A stretch of DNA of 64,000 nt from Blastomussa wellsi (taxonomy: Eukaryota > Cnidaria > Anthozoa > Scleractinia > Plerogyridae). Positions 1-13,200 of this stretch are shown piece by piece. Below the pieces are notes generated by a model. The model worked only from the letters and a program-made list of their open reading frames with translations. It did no database searches and was not told the DNA's origin. The first letter of the stretch is position 1, and each line of letters opens with the position of its first letter. The DNA lies in NCBI GenBank assembly GCA_947652115.1, contig OX393565.1, positions 16,970,967 through 17,034,966 of the forward strand, read 5' to 3'. A program made the position numbers and the translations under genes.

Positions 1-1390
1 TACTGACGCTTTGAAGCTCACAGAATTGTTGAGTGTTTTGCTGGATCATCATGATAGTTCCTTGGGTCTGGAAGTAAAATGGTTGACCCAGTCTCTTCAT
101 AGAACCTCTGTAGTCATAAGAGACTTAAATTATGACTGGCTCTTTGAAGGTCACAGAATTGTTGAGTGTTTTGCTCGATCATCATGACAGTTCCTTGGGT
201 CTGGAAGTAAAGTGGTTGACCCAGTCTCTTCATAGAACCTCTGTAGTCATAAGAGACTTAAATTATGACTGACTCTTTGAAGGTCACAGAATTGTTGAGT
301 ATTTTGCTGGATCATCATGCCAGTTCCTTGGGTCTGGAAGTAAAGTGGTTGACCCAGTCTCTTCATAGAACCTCTGTAGTCATAAGAGACTTAAATTATG
401 ACTGGCTCTTTGAAGGTCACAGAATTGTTGAGTGTTTTGCTCGATCATCATGACAGTTCCTTGGGTCTGGAAGTAAAGTGGTTGACCCAGTCTCTTCATA
501 GAACCTCTGTAGTCATAAGAGACTTAAATTATGACTGACTCTTTGAAGGTCACAGAATTGTTGAGTATTTTGCTGGATCATCATGCCAGTTCCTTGGGTC
601 TGGAAGTAAAGTGGTTGACCCAGTCTCTTCATAGAACCTCTGTAGTCATAAGAGACTTAAATTATGACTGACTCTTTGAAGGTCACAGAATTGTTGAGTG
701 TTTTGCTGGGTCATCAAATGCCAGTTCCTTGGGCCGGGAAGAAAAATAATTGGCCCAGTCTCCTCATATAACCTCTGTAGTCATAGGAGACTCAAATTAC
801 TGACTCTTTGAAGGTCACAGAATTGTTGAGTGTTTTGCTGGATCATCATGATAGTTCCTTGGGTCTGGAAGTAAAATGGTTGACCCAGTCTCTTCATAGT
901 ACCTCTGTAGTCATAGGAGACTTAAATTACTGGCTCTTTGAAGGTCACAGAATTGTTGAGTGTTTTGCTGGATCATCATGACAGTTCCTTGGGTCTGGAA
1001 GTAAAATGGTTGACCCAGTCTCTTCATAGGACCTCTGTAGTCATAAGAGACTTAAATTATGACTGACTCTTTCTACGTCACAGAATTGTTGAGTGTTTTG
1101 CTGGATCATCATGACAGTTCCTTGGGTCTGGAAGTAAAGTGGTTGACCCAGTCTCTTCATAGAACCTCTGTAGTCATAAGAGACCTAAATTATGACTGAC
1201 TCTTTGAAGGTCACAGAATTGTTGAGTGTTTTGCTGGGTCATCAAATGCCAGTTCCTTGGGCCGGGAAGAAAAATAATTGGCCCATTCTCCTCACAGAAC
1301 CTCTGTAGTCATAGGAGACTCAAATTACTGACTCTTTGAAGGTCGCAGGATTGTTGAGTGTTTTGCTGGATCGTCAAATGCCACTTCCAT
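1..1390. repeat. 132-bp satellite array, truncated by the window edge
   Basis: About ten and a half tandem units of roughly 132 bp. Each contains TCACAGAATTGTTGAGTG, CCTTGGGTCTGGAAGTAAA and GACCCAGTCTCTTCATAG. Units alternate between two variants in the left half (TTGCTCGATCATCATGACAG and TTGCTGGATCATCATGCCAG), giving a higher-order period of about 265 bp. A more diverged variant with GGGCCGGGAAG appears twice, near 730 and 1260. The array begins outside the window. Short ORFs across it follow the repeat and are not treated as genes. Confidence 0.97.
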
Positions 1391-1647
1391 GGGCCTGTTT
1401 ACTCGCGAGATTATTGCGGTGTTTTATTCGAAACATTTGAGAACGGTTTACATACAATTGCTAGCTCTTTTGAGACTACCTTTCTGTGCTTCTTTCCTTA
1501 TTTTCCTAGTAATGGTTGTTTAAATGCACGGGGTTTCATTTGTAAAGAGCGCTGGGTATGAAGCTTGGGATGTTTACTTGATATCTTGTTAATAAAAACA
1601 TATTTGGCAAAGCCACGGCGTGCGAAATGCAAACAGTAGGAATTAAC

Positions 1648-2395
1648 ACGTGTCTTCAATTGTTTTCTTCGTAGTTTATTGAGTATCGACCACTGATGGT
1701 ATTTTTTTCAGTGAATAAGCCGCTAAGTTTCTAGTTATGGCAATATTCCAAGTTTCTTTTGATACCACCACGGGTGTCTGACTTTGGTGAGAACATGTAC
1801 AGCCAGGCACGCCCACTGCAATAGACAGTAGGGCTTTCAGAGATCTAATAAAGCTGGTGTTCAGGGAGTGGTTTTTATCGAGCACGCGTTTATTTCTTTT
1901 GAATATAGTATAAATCGGATTTACCCGCTGCAATTGATGTTTTTATCATATCTCACTAACAAGGAATCTTTGTTTTACGTTTTCGGCCTTGGTAGGTCAG
2001 TGCAGTGTTTGCACGTTGAAAGAAACGTGTGTTTAATTGTTTCTTCCTAGTTTATTGAGTATCGTCCACTGATAGACGTTTTTTTTTATTGAATAAGCCT
2101 CCAAGTTTCTAGTTCTGGCAACATTCCAAGTTCTTATGATACTATCACGGGTGTCTGACCTTGGTGAAAACAGCCAGGCACGCTCAGTGCAATGGAAAGT
2201 AGGGCTTTCAGAGAGCCAATAAAGCTGGTGTTCAGGGAGTGGTTTTTATCCAGCACGCGTTTATTTCTCTTGAATATAGTACAAATCTTATTTACCCGCT
2301 GCAATTGACGTTTTTATTATGTCTGACGACCAAGGAATCTTTGTTTTACGTTTTCGGCTTTGACAGGTCGGTGAAATGTTTACGCGTTTAAAGAA
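1648..2395. repeat. two-copy direct duplication, about 375 bp per copy
   Basis: TAGTTTATTGAGTATCG occurs at 1672 and again at 2048, and similarity continues through both copies with point differences and small indels. Shared landmarks include AATAAAGCTGGTGTTCAGGG, GAGCACGCGTTTATTTC or CAGCACGCGTTTATTTC, and TTACCCGCTGCAATTGA. The junction is near 2024. No ORF is conserved between the copies, so I read it as non-coding duplicated sequence. Confidence 0.9.
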
Positions 2396-3765
2396 ACGTT
2401 TACCAACCAGAAAATAGGGAGGAGATTTTTAACACGTTATTCACCGATAAATAAATAACACCTTTGTACGAATTGATGTTATAAGGAGAACGATGAAGCA
2501 AGGAACAAAGAAAACACCCAGATCCAAGTTCAATCTTCCACGTCACGAAATTATCACTAGTCGAAGGAAACCCTTTGGCCAAATTCCCTCTTGAATTAAA
2601 TGATAAAACGTGAGAAATAAATAATTAAGAACTTTGCATAACACCAAGCCCGCGAGGCCAATGTTTTTGACTTGAGGGAACTTTTTAAATTAACCAAGAA
2701 ATAAGGTCAAATTGAACTTATGGTAAACAGGTTTCTCTGAGCACTGTTTTCTTTTGAGCAGTAAAGTTCTGAAATGTCTTATTTGAAAACGCGCCTTAGT
2801 AGAATAAACCTGTATTTCCTCGACCGAAACGCGAAAAGAATAAGTTCTGGGACCGCCCCGTCGATAAACAGCGCATCTCCCAGTATGCCATTGTCTTTTG
2901 CGACATGTACAGGGTGCGCGGATTGTGAAAACATTCGCATCCTTCTCGAAAATCTATCTCAGCGTTTAAACTTTTTACCTCCCCTTTCTTCTTCCGTGAC
3001 GTCTTTCTCTGTGTACAATTAATAGTTAATCTGTTGAGACTGATGCATTGTAAATGTGAAGACACAAGTTACAGGTTATAAGGGGCTCTTTGTTTTCTCT
3101 CAAGGTGGTACCAAAGAGGGATTGACAGTTGTTGCTTGGAATGCTATCATTTATCTGTGAGATTCTTTTCAAACGTGTTCCATAATTGTTATCAATTTGA
3201 TTTTGTGGAACATTCGACATTGAAAGTTATTTACATTAGAAATGTGTTTCTTCCTTGGGAGGGGGCAAATTCCTCCCATTTCGGAAGAGACAATGTCCAG
3301 CTATAACGTGTAAGCTGTTAAATGAAATTCCACAACGGATTGAAAATAAAGACTCACTCGAAAACAACTGCAAACAGACCAAACAGTTTCACACTGTAAA
3401 AGCATCAGAAAAAAGGATCTTGAGATAACGCTGTGGCTGAGTGCATCAAACCCCCAAAGTGTTTATGTCCCGGGTTTTGTCGAGAAAAAAGTATGAAATC
3501 GTAATTGAGTTGGAGAAATGAAAACGTATACAATTGAACTAAATTTTCTTTTACTCCTAGTATATAGTATCCTGAAGTGACGCTGACGAGTGGCCACCGT
3601 AATTCAGTGCACGAGCTTGTTATTTTGATTACTTAGATGTAATTTGGGAGATGTGTAAGAAGTGACGAAACAAGCAACGTTTTTACCAATTTTCAAATAC
3701 AAAAAAATCATCTTTTCTCAGTGTGCTTCCGCTAACGCACCCCCGACATTATTGGCGTAATAATA
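2396..3765. other. unannotated intergenic sequence
   Basis: AT-rich sequence with only short ORFs on both strands that overlap each other and match no family I recognise. No RNA gene or promoter could be supported. Confidence 0.5.
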
Positions 3766-3956
3766 CCGCATTCACACCAAAGCTAAACACGTTTAAATGT
3801 TGTTTAGTTAAATTCGGTTTAAAATTGTGTTTTACAACCTCAAATTTGCCACGGTGAAAGCACATGTTAGAACTTAGGTGAAACCTTGGTAAAATTCAGT
3901 CTTCTGTTGCTGATTTTCGTTTTCTCATGTGACATGTTCTGTTGGTGTGAATAGGG
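3766..3956. mobile_element. small inverted-repeat element (MITE) with TA flanks
   Basis: The left end reads CCGCATTCACACCAAAGC and the right end GTTGGTGTGAATAGGG, so the inverted ends share about 14 of 17 bases. TA dinucleotides lie at 3764-3765 and 3957-3958, consistent with a TA target duplication. The 191-bp body has no coding capacity. A TA duplication fits mariner-like mobilisation, but the family is not assigned. Confidence 0.7.
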
Positions 3957-6900
3957 TATAAGACGGCAATCAGATGACTATTCTCTTGTTCCTTTAAATC
4001 CGCATTATCTGTAGCTTTTCTATGTTAGATCAGAATGCGTCTATAACGAAAAAAAATGTATTAAAACGGAGAGCGGTTTTATTATTACAACTCGGTGGTT
4101 TTAACAATTTTAATGCCTTCTCTTCTAACGTTTGAAAGGTCTCAAGACAATACAAGATGCGAGCTTGACTGTCAGGCAGTGACTTCAGGGTTCGTAAAAT
4201 AAAATGGCCCAGTATATTCTCGGGTTTGTATAAACTTACAAATGTTATCAGTGCTCTATAGCAAATTTTGGTATATATCGCTTATTTTTAAATCTATCCA
4301 TGCACTTATCATTGTCTGCTTTCGAAAAACCGATAGCAAGCGTACATTAATGAAAGAAACATTTTACTTGTGAAAGCGAATGACTAGTTTTGATTAAGAC
4401 CTCGGTGAGAAATATACAAGAACAACTCAAAGCATTTGTTTAACGGTGAAGAGTGTTAGTATAAAACAATATGACAAAACTATATGTGTGCCACTGTAGT
4501 TGAGTCGTTAAAAGGGCGAAAAAACTAAACGGCAGAAATGTGAAACATTTTCGTAGCCAGAAATTGTGACTAACGCTTACGGTGATGCTTTCGGTGAACA
4601 AAGGCTTCAGTGAGAAATAAGCAAGAAGAACCGTTCGACGGCTTTGTTGGCTTTGTTTACTTTTATTGGTACGCCGAAAATTTGTTTTTAAATATCCACC
4701 CAGACACTTTCCTGTGCTGTAGTCTATTCATGATAAGCCCATTGACATCAAACGCGAAATAAAGATGAAACGAGCATTGTCGTTGAGGAGTGATTTCGCT
4801 TGCGTTCACGGTGATAACATGCCGTAATAACTAAAATGTCGGTGTTCAGTGAAACATTTTCAGAAGCCGGAGTTAGCACTTCAGGGGCTTTGTCTAACGA
4901 GCTTTACCATGAAATAAATCTGGTGAAAGCATTTCACACGCTCAGGGTGGATCAAGTAGATAAGATGGAAGATAATGGTATCGAACATAAAATATCGTTT
5001 CAGTGTCCTTGCACACCATGCATCACCCTGGATTGTTTAGGTGCACGGAGCGAAAATCGTTTGCTTGTCAAGAGCATGGTTTCCTCACTGAGACAATCGC
5101 CATAAATCACTGTGGGACATAAATTAAAATTACAAAGAGTCTGAACGTCAAGGGGATTAAAAATTATCGTGAAACACAAAAAGAACAAGCATCTACGGCA
5201 AAACATGTCGTCGTAAATTTATAAAAAGGGGATTGTATTAAACCATTGTCGCCAATAATAAAAGTTAAGGGCAATGGATGTAACACCAAAACCTTATACT
5301 TGACAAATTGCTTGTCTCATCCTGCACATACCTTAGCGTTCTCGCTTTTCAGTAGAAGAAACCGCCATGATCGAAAGTGTTTAAAATAAAATTTGAGAAT
5401 TAGAAAGATATTTTGGGAGTTCGGTGTGAACAAAATCTTACACAGTCATTGTATTTCGCACTTATCTTCGTCCCGACTCTTAACAAGTTAAATCCTTTTG
5501 TCGACTGTTTGTTTCCGCATTTGTTGCAAATCACAACGCCACCAGTTTACAGTGTTACAGAATGACTTGTTAATAACTCAGCAGTAGCCTGCACATTCAC
5601 TTGGCGAAACACGGCCCTTCCGTTCAAAAACAGAAAAAATTTCTTTCTGTGTAAATACGCTCGCACCATGCAGTATTCAGTTGTAATCGTTGCTCCCTAT
5701 AAAAGAAGCTTTCCGAACAGGAGTGGATACCACTGAAGCATTTCAATAAAACCTTACAAAGAAGCAACGCTCCTTAGTCAGTTTAAGAAACAAGTAACGA
5801 TGGGATAATGTTTTGGTTTCTCTAGACATGGTAGACGGGGTGTACAGAAACGTTCCCCGGAGACAAGAAAGGGTGTAAAGAAAAGCTTCAGTCGTTGCAT
5901 AGCATTGAAAATGTGGGAAAAGGTATTTTCATTTATGGGAGGAGAAAATAAAAATGCTCTGTAAACGGCGTGTTTGCGTGCATTTGTTCTACGCCCACGT
6001 GCTTACGGCAAATCTTTATCAGTACGCGAACAATAAGGTGAAGAACTGAATAAAGAAACTTATTCAGTTGATTTTTATTGATGGTCGGAGAAAGGATTTG
6101 CACATGTAATGGCGTGAAACCATTTTCAAACGAGCACCGCGTGCGTTTAGACAACACATACCACCAGAAAAATATTTAAGGAACACTGATGTTAAGGAAT
6201 TCAATAGGGGAGCGTGTTTTGTATTTTTTGTGAGGAAAAGATATCTGCATGTTTACATGTAGAGTGTTTGTTTTCTTCCCACGAATATAATCGACAGTTC
6301 TTCAAAAAAAACAATGTAAGGCGGAGAAATAAAGAAAAAAATTTATCTTTGTGAGGAAAAGAAGTTGGGAAATGTTATCATACACAGCATTTTGTTTACT
6401 TGTAGATGTTCCTTTGAATAGAGACATCTAGTTTTAATGTTGGAAATTGCTCTGCTTTGGCGTACAGAGCATTTGTTTCTCTGTGCCCACATGCCATCAG
6501 ACTGAGAAATCATCGTGGAACAGGTGCAGTATCACACGACTGGTGCCCGTAAGTTCTGCTCAATGAATATTTTGGTATGCTTTTAAATTTTATCGCACGC
6601 GGTACCATGTAGGAGGGCATTTATTGTCTAAAAAACAGATGGTGACTTCGTGATGTGATATCTATACCTTTAAACTGACAATTTTCCTATCAGTATGGGT
6701 TACTAGTTTTTCTTCTAAATTCTTCTGGAAAAAGGAAGTGTTTGTGATTTTGGCAAAAACACGTTGTCAATTACCAAACAAATAAAGCTGGTGTTTGCTG
6801 CTTATAGCGTTTCCTAGAAAAGAACCTTTTTACAAAATGCTAAGCTTGCTAAGAGACCAGAATCTCCCTAGCTGGTAAATAGTGGAACAGCTTTTGTAGT

Positions 6901-9481
6901 ATTCATTTCTCATTAGAAAGGCTGTATGATGATTTGCACTAGCTTTGTAAAGGTGCCTATTGGATACGAGGGCATCCCATTCAACACAGAATTGTGCGGT
7001 TGTCCCTTGATATGTAGCAATATACCACAAAGGTTGGGGAAAGTTCTGCAACTTTGATTTGACTTCCGTCTGAAATCACGTGCATAGCCTTGACAATCCG
7101 TCCACCTTGCCAGTGTTTGTTTGCATGTCATCCAGATTTTAGTTTGGTACGATATACCACCGTGAACTTACCAATCCCAATGATAAGAAAATGGGTTAAA
7201 TTCACCAAACGATAAGTTATTGGCGAAGAGAAACACTGAACAGTTAATAAAGTAATTTGCTTTTATTCTTCTCGGGGAACTGAAACACAAGTGATATTTA
7301 AGTTTCTTTAGCTAAGTAGGTTCCAGAACGACTCGCACAATGCAAGGATAAAGAAGCTTTGTTCAATCGTTTTCCGTCGAACAGAAGCGAACATTTCGTG
7401 CAACAGTTGAAATTGTATTATTAGTTTTAAAACGTGCGACAAGTATGGACATCAATTGTGCATAATTCTTTTTTGTCGTTCGTTTCAAAACTCGCCAAAG
7501 CTTTATTTCAACAATTTGTTCACGTCTTTCGAAATTGTCACAGTTGACATCGGCAGGGTAATAATTTTGTACGCAAAAATTGATTAATAATCATGTAATG
7601 CTCCTGTTCAAACGGCATTATGTTAAGTAGAGAGCAAACCTCTTTTAATGTATCTAAATTCATTGAGCAGGACTGTGGGACCTTGACGAATGAAAATGGC
7701 TAAAAGTGTGTAGCGTTCTTGTCATGCCGAGAGGTAACGCTTGCATGTCCGTTTGTTTCCTTTCTACTTTTTCGTGCGTAGAGTTTTTTCGGTTTTAATA
7801 ACTGCAGAAATGTTGCGTTTTGACAGATTGTCATTACGTTCGTAGCCTGTCAACAAAGCAATTTCTTTCTTTTGTCTTCAGAGTTGTTTTTAATTTGATA
7901 GTCATAAGAGGCGTCCCCTTCTTAAGTGAAACAATCGCAAAAGGCAGGCTAGAACACCAGTGTTCCACCTGAAAGACTTGTGGGCCACTGCGAAGGAAAA
8001 CCGCCTCTTCATAAAGTCACCTTACTAGTGGCCACATTATTTCTGCTTAGAAACGCATTTTTTAGTTTCCTCGTTTTCATAATGTAGTGCAATATTTGTC
8101 ACTTGAGATCTTCCCAAAGAGCCCATGTCGAGAAACGTGTTGCTGCTTTGTGACAAATGACTCCCCCGGATTGTGGAACACACCAGACGGACTACTCGAG
8201 GCTGTCAAAATTTTTGTTTTCAATTATTCCAAACTGTATATTGAAAAGTCGAGCTGTTTGTTTGCCTGCTTTTAATAAGCGTTCCACTTGGGTTGCTGTC
8301 ACGGACTGTCACCTCTCGTAAACATCGATATCTTCTAATTCCTCTCTTAGTACTCGCTTCACGTGCTAGGTTTCTCAGACTTCTAGCAGTGAATCGTGGT
8401 TTATCGCAGGTGCAATTGTTTTAGGTTTATTAAAAAGAAACAAATATTCTTGCGCTCCCGCTGGGTCTTTTTCAGTACACCGTTTATTGCACCCATAAAA
8501 GTGATGTTCTTATACTGTGGATAAACAAAGCGACGACGCTTCATTTCACGGCGACCCAACGCTCACAGAAATCACGCGATTTCTTTCAGTAACCTTTCTA
8601 CTGCGTGAGGTTACTGTGGAATATTCTATGATTAAAATTGATCATCCTTCTAAACCGGACCAAAATTATTATAAATATATATACCCTGCTAGCTTAGTAA
8701 CTGGAACTTTCCCAAAATATTTTGACCGGTGTCATTGTCACACATGTAGAGACGGTGCTTGTGTCTATTTTCCCGTCATCCTTAAAGGCAAAGCTACTAT
8801 TTTGCTTTCGCTTTAAATTTCAGTGTTTGTGAACATTTCTTCCCAGGAGAGAGGAGAATTGTTCGCTCTCGTGCTAACTGTTTTGTTTGTTAGTGGGTTG
8901 GTTTGTGGGAATCAGTGAATAACAGCAGGCCTGTAATCGTTGGCAAACACAATCCAACCACAAGAAAGTATTGCATTGTGTTAAAGGAGCCTTATATTTT
9001 TCATCTTTGTGACGTTTATGTTCATGACCGGAGAAAACGATAATCACAAGAGCTGTTTACAGAGAGATGCAGAGACCACTGAAAACTCAGTAAAAGGACC
9101 AAGTCTCGCGGTGCATTGAGCGAGCAATATATTTGTTTCTTCTTTCAATTCTCATTAACAAATACATAATTCTGAATCATGATCATATATATATATAGAT
9201 ATCATATATATCTGGATTAATTTTAAAAGTCTATCTATTTGGATTTACAAAATGGCATCACATATAAACAAAATACTACGAAACTGTCGTTACTCAAATA
9301 TTGTACATCATATCAACATTAACACCTTTCTTGGAAGAAACCGTTTCTAAAATCATACAAAAACTGATTCGATTTGCTAAAATTGTCTAAAATTTCCTTT
9401 TTGAAAGGAAGAATATCAGCGGCAATCATCACACGACGAGGAGCAAGTTTAATAGAGCTCTATCATAACACGGCATATCTA
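3957..9481. other. gene-free flank downstream of Meis
   Basis: About 5.5 kb with no supportable gene. Weak internal similarity is visible between about 4240-4640 and 4530-4880 (recurring GTGAAACATTTTC and GGTGAGAAAT), suggesting old duplication. A (TA)n-rich patch lies at 9184-9212. The motif AATAAAGCTGGTGTT from the 375-bp duplication recurs near 6781. This may be 3'-flanking regulatory DNA of the homeobox gene, but nothing here proves it. Confidence 0.5.
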
Positions 9482-9487
9482 TTTATT
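9482..9487 (-). terminator. candidate polyadenylation signal of Meis
   Basis: AATAAA on the minus strand, about 185 nt past the Meis stop codon. It is the nearest canonical signal I found. Meis transcripts often have long 3' UTRs, so other sites are possible. Confidence 0.35.
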
Positions 9488-9669
9488 GGATTTTCCTATA
9501 AAATCTTCATAAACCGAAAGTTTTACAAACTTTCTGGGAATATAATCAATAATTCTATATTTATGTTTGTATGTCTAAAAATACTTCACTTAGAGGCTAT
9601 TGACGTTCAACGCGAAACAAAACAAGGCAGCCGTAAATAAGTAAACTTTGTTCATATTTTTGTTGAACC

Positions 9670-10285
9670 TTAACTCGAATGCATGTCCATGACGGGCTGT
9701 GTCATTGTCAACACATTTTCAGACGAAATTAAAGTAGGAGATGTCTGTGTAGAAGGTATAAGTTGTGCTCCGGGGTGTCCAGGATGCCCCGGGTGGCCGG
9801 GATGATGGGGATGAGCGTGTGGGTGCCCAGGTGGGGGCATCATCATGGCATGTGGGTGACCAGGGATATACATGGGCTGACCCTGGTGGACTGAAGTTGG
9901 AGGCATTGGAGATCTGTACGCGTGTGCGGGCATTTGAGCATGCATTGAATGTGGTCCTGCCGACATGGCTGACATTGGAGGTATTGTGCCAACTCCACTT
10001 ACTGAGGGATCGCCTGCTTGGATGTACCCTCTTGGTCCAAAATGCGGGGATTGTGGAACTCCACCGTCCATGTGGTAATTGGGATGTGGAGACGGATGAT
10101 GTTGATCTGGGTAATATCCTGGGGGGGCTCCTGGAGGGCCGAATCGTGGTCCCGGTGAAGGAAGACCTTGACCGAGCGAGTTTTTCCGTCGTCTTGACTT
10201 AAACACCGTGACAACCGGTGACTTTCCTGCTCTGTTCGAGGCATCTATCATCGGTTGAACAATGCGTCTTCTAGCGTTAATGAAC
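9670..10285 (-). CDS. Meis: Meis coding exon 10 (end of homeodomain and C-terminal tail)
   Basis: The acceptor TTGGCAG completes W, then [20 protein letters not shown]. The tail runs about 190 residues, with basic KSRRRK and the repeats [12 protein letters not shown]. Ends TAA at 9670. The plus-strand ORF opposite this exon is a shadow. Confidence 0.96.
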
Positions 10286-13200
10286 CTGCCAATTTAAAGG
10301 AACAGTTTTAACATCCTGCTCCTGAGTATTGTGAAACATCAACAAATGCCTTGATACAAAACTTTCCGGCAAGAAACGAACAGAACGGAAGAAACAAGAT
10401 TCGTGCAGTAAAAAATATATTAGACTCCTTTCTTTGTATACTTCACTTCGGTTCTTGATAACATTTTTAAAGGTGATTGCTTTGTTCACTCCTATGTCCA
10501 TTATTATTGGTTTTGCAAGTTGAGCCCAGCTCACACGAAAACTGTTCATGTATTTTCTTACAATAAAACGCACTCACCAATTGTTAACTTGAAGGATGGT
10601 TAGTCCGGTTTCTTGAGCCAAAGATCGCTTCTGTTCTTCGGATGGGTAAGGATGCTAAAAGGCAAAGATATTAAAAACTCCTTAATTCCATGCTTCACAA
10701 AGGCCATTGTGATCAAGGACAATCGGAATTACAAGGCGTAAGTACAAAAGAAAGAGCCGGATAACTGTAACGAAACCTCGAACAGGTTCCGTTCCTATTT
10801 CTCAAAAACAGCTCTAACCGATAAAAGATGTAAACAAGAAAGAAAAATATGTCACTGAACTTTGAATCACGGTTCTTGAGCAGTTACATTGCGTGGGACA
10901 GGTTTTAAGAAGAAAGAAAGCCCAAACTGGTGCCACAAAGGTCAATGGCTCCACCAGTTTATTGTGAGTTCCTATGCCCTCAAGAATTAGAGGCCCCTGC
11001 AGTTTAAAGAGACTTGCAGGATTTGCCGGCCTACTACCGCTTAGTTATTCTTAGAGAACACAAAAAAGAAAAGGAAATAACGCCTTTGCTTCTCTAAAAT
11101 TGGTACAAAGTTTAAGAAATCCGCTCTGCTAAATGTGAAATGGTGGCGATGGAGTGCGTTGTTCCCACCAGCCTGTTATATTCTGTTAGTCCACAGCACC
11201 AAACAACCAAACAGCCTGCTGCTTTTTGTCACAAACTAGAAACTTAGGCAATTTTGCTTATCTCTTAGAACTTATCCTATTGAATGCTAAAGGAACTGAG
11301 CAAACATGAATAGACAAAATATTTTCTTACCGTTAAATGTTGGAAAAGCCAAGCCTTCATTATGTTGGTGGCAGCTTTTGGAAAGATCCCTCTTTTCTTT
11401 TGACTTTTCTTCGACTGTTCGTCGTCCGTGTTGTCTCCTGTACCATCTTCCGAGCCAACAGACGTGTTTAGCGAAGGGTCTGAAATGAAGAGGCAGGCCA
11501 TGTTTTCTAAGAAAATACTGTCGTTACCGAGAGCCACTTCAAGATCTTATTCTGTTACACGTAGCACTGAGAGAATATTGAAACAGTCAGTAATGAATAC
11601 GACACGTTGTTCAAGCGATCGCATTTGCAAGTTTTATCCCCTCATTCACTTGAAAGGGTTTAACAGCGTCGACAGGCAGTTTTGCATACAGGCAGGATTA
11701 TGATCGTTGTGACAGCCTAATTTTCTTGTGTAGGCTTGAAGGTTAACACTCTCTGACTGCTGCTAAAGAGAGAGGCTTATAGCAACACCTGCTACTCTAG
11801 TTTCCTGTCAAAAATCACAAAGACCTACTTGACACTTTCCCAGAACTTTTCGCAATAGCGCTATTGGTGTCATTCAAGACAAGACAACCCATTTCCTTCA
11901 TATACATATCAGTGAAAACACTCCAAGTTCCCATCAAATGGATGGCCGAGATAAGAGAGCCGCGATATGTTCTGTTGACTTAAACTTCTCGCGGTGAAAC
12001 AATAGAGAAGGTGGAACGGTTTTCCTTTGCCAGTAAGCGAAGCAGAAAATATTTTCCTTGTGCGAAGGCCCCACCCTCCACTCGAGTCCCTGAAACCGCT
12101 TTGCCCCAGTCACTTTTTTCACAGCATCGCATGCCACATTATGCCTCTTAAGAAGCGACAATGTAAATAGTGGGTGGAAAAGGGAGGAAATGTTAGCTCA
12201 GTGTCTTGGATTAAGTAAACATCACGAAAGAATGCTAAATACTCCAAGTCAAACTCCCTTTCTCTAAAAATGACACCTTTATGAAAATGAGGCGAAACGC
12301 AAGCAAACATCTGGTTAGAAAATTGAATAGAGCTCAGGGAAGGAGAAAAATAACATGGAAACGCGGCTACCTCGCTAAACAAGACGCATGCTGCGAAGCA
12401 ATGAAGTTGGTGCTTAAGCCCACCAGATTATCAATGGCAGTAAAAACTAAATCCTAAACGTGCATGCGTGCAATTGTGTCACTGGAGGCTAACATTCGTC
12501 ATACATCAACTAAGGATTAACAAAAGATCACTGCACTGACTACTGCTTTGCTGATGAAAGTTTACAGCCGAAGAAGAAGTAAACTATTCCAGTCGATTCT
12601 TGAGGTTAAGTTTTGCTTTAAATCCCTTGACAAGAAGCAATTAACTTAATCGAGCACTATCACCGCGTTGTATGGCTTTGTTTCCTATCCCTGAAAGCAC
12701 CAAAACCGGGATGGGAAATTTGAGCACGATTTAAACTACCTTCAACAAGCTGATAAGACAATGGATGGCCGACCAAGCCTAAAACCCGCGTTATTTGAGC
12801 TTAATTAATTTGTTCAAGGGGCATTGCCAAGATAAAAGACTAGAATTTCACCACCATGAGAAGAATTTACAACAGCTAGATGCTTGAAATTTGACACTCC
12901 CAGCACTTGGATGCTGACAAAATCCATCAGGTTCACTTAAATACTTATAACAGCCCATAGTCAAACTAATTCATGTTACTCTTCTTTCACCTGGTATTCG
13001 CTCGTGACAGCAATAAAGCTCTTGAAACTGCTTTCCGTGAGGCATCTTCGAGAGGGCATAGAAAGTACGAATTCCAAAACCACTTGAAAGCCACAAAAGT
13101 CTTTGAAAAATTAACGATTGTAGAAGTGAGATGAGCTCGACGAGAAGTGGCGCGCACTAATTTGCGAGAGCTCGTTCCTCTTTGTTTTTCACTTGTAGAA

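Noticed and set aside
3430..3490. tRNA-like TGGCTGAGTG string
   Set aside because: No B box or foldable cloverleaf.
6830..7131. Minus-strand frames with CKQTLARWTDCQGYA, reminiscent of a Tudor-like ARWTDG motif
   Set aside because: Needs a frameshift, has no splice sites and the similarity is only a few residues.
9765..10202. 145-codon plus-strand ORF
   Set aside because: Shadow of Meis exon 10 on the opposite strand.
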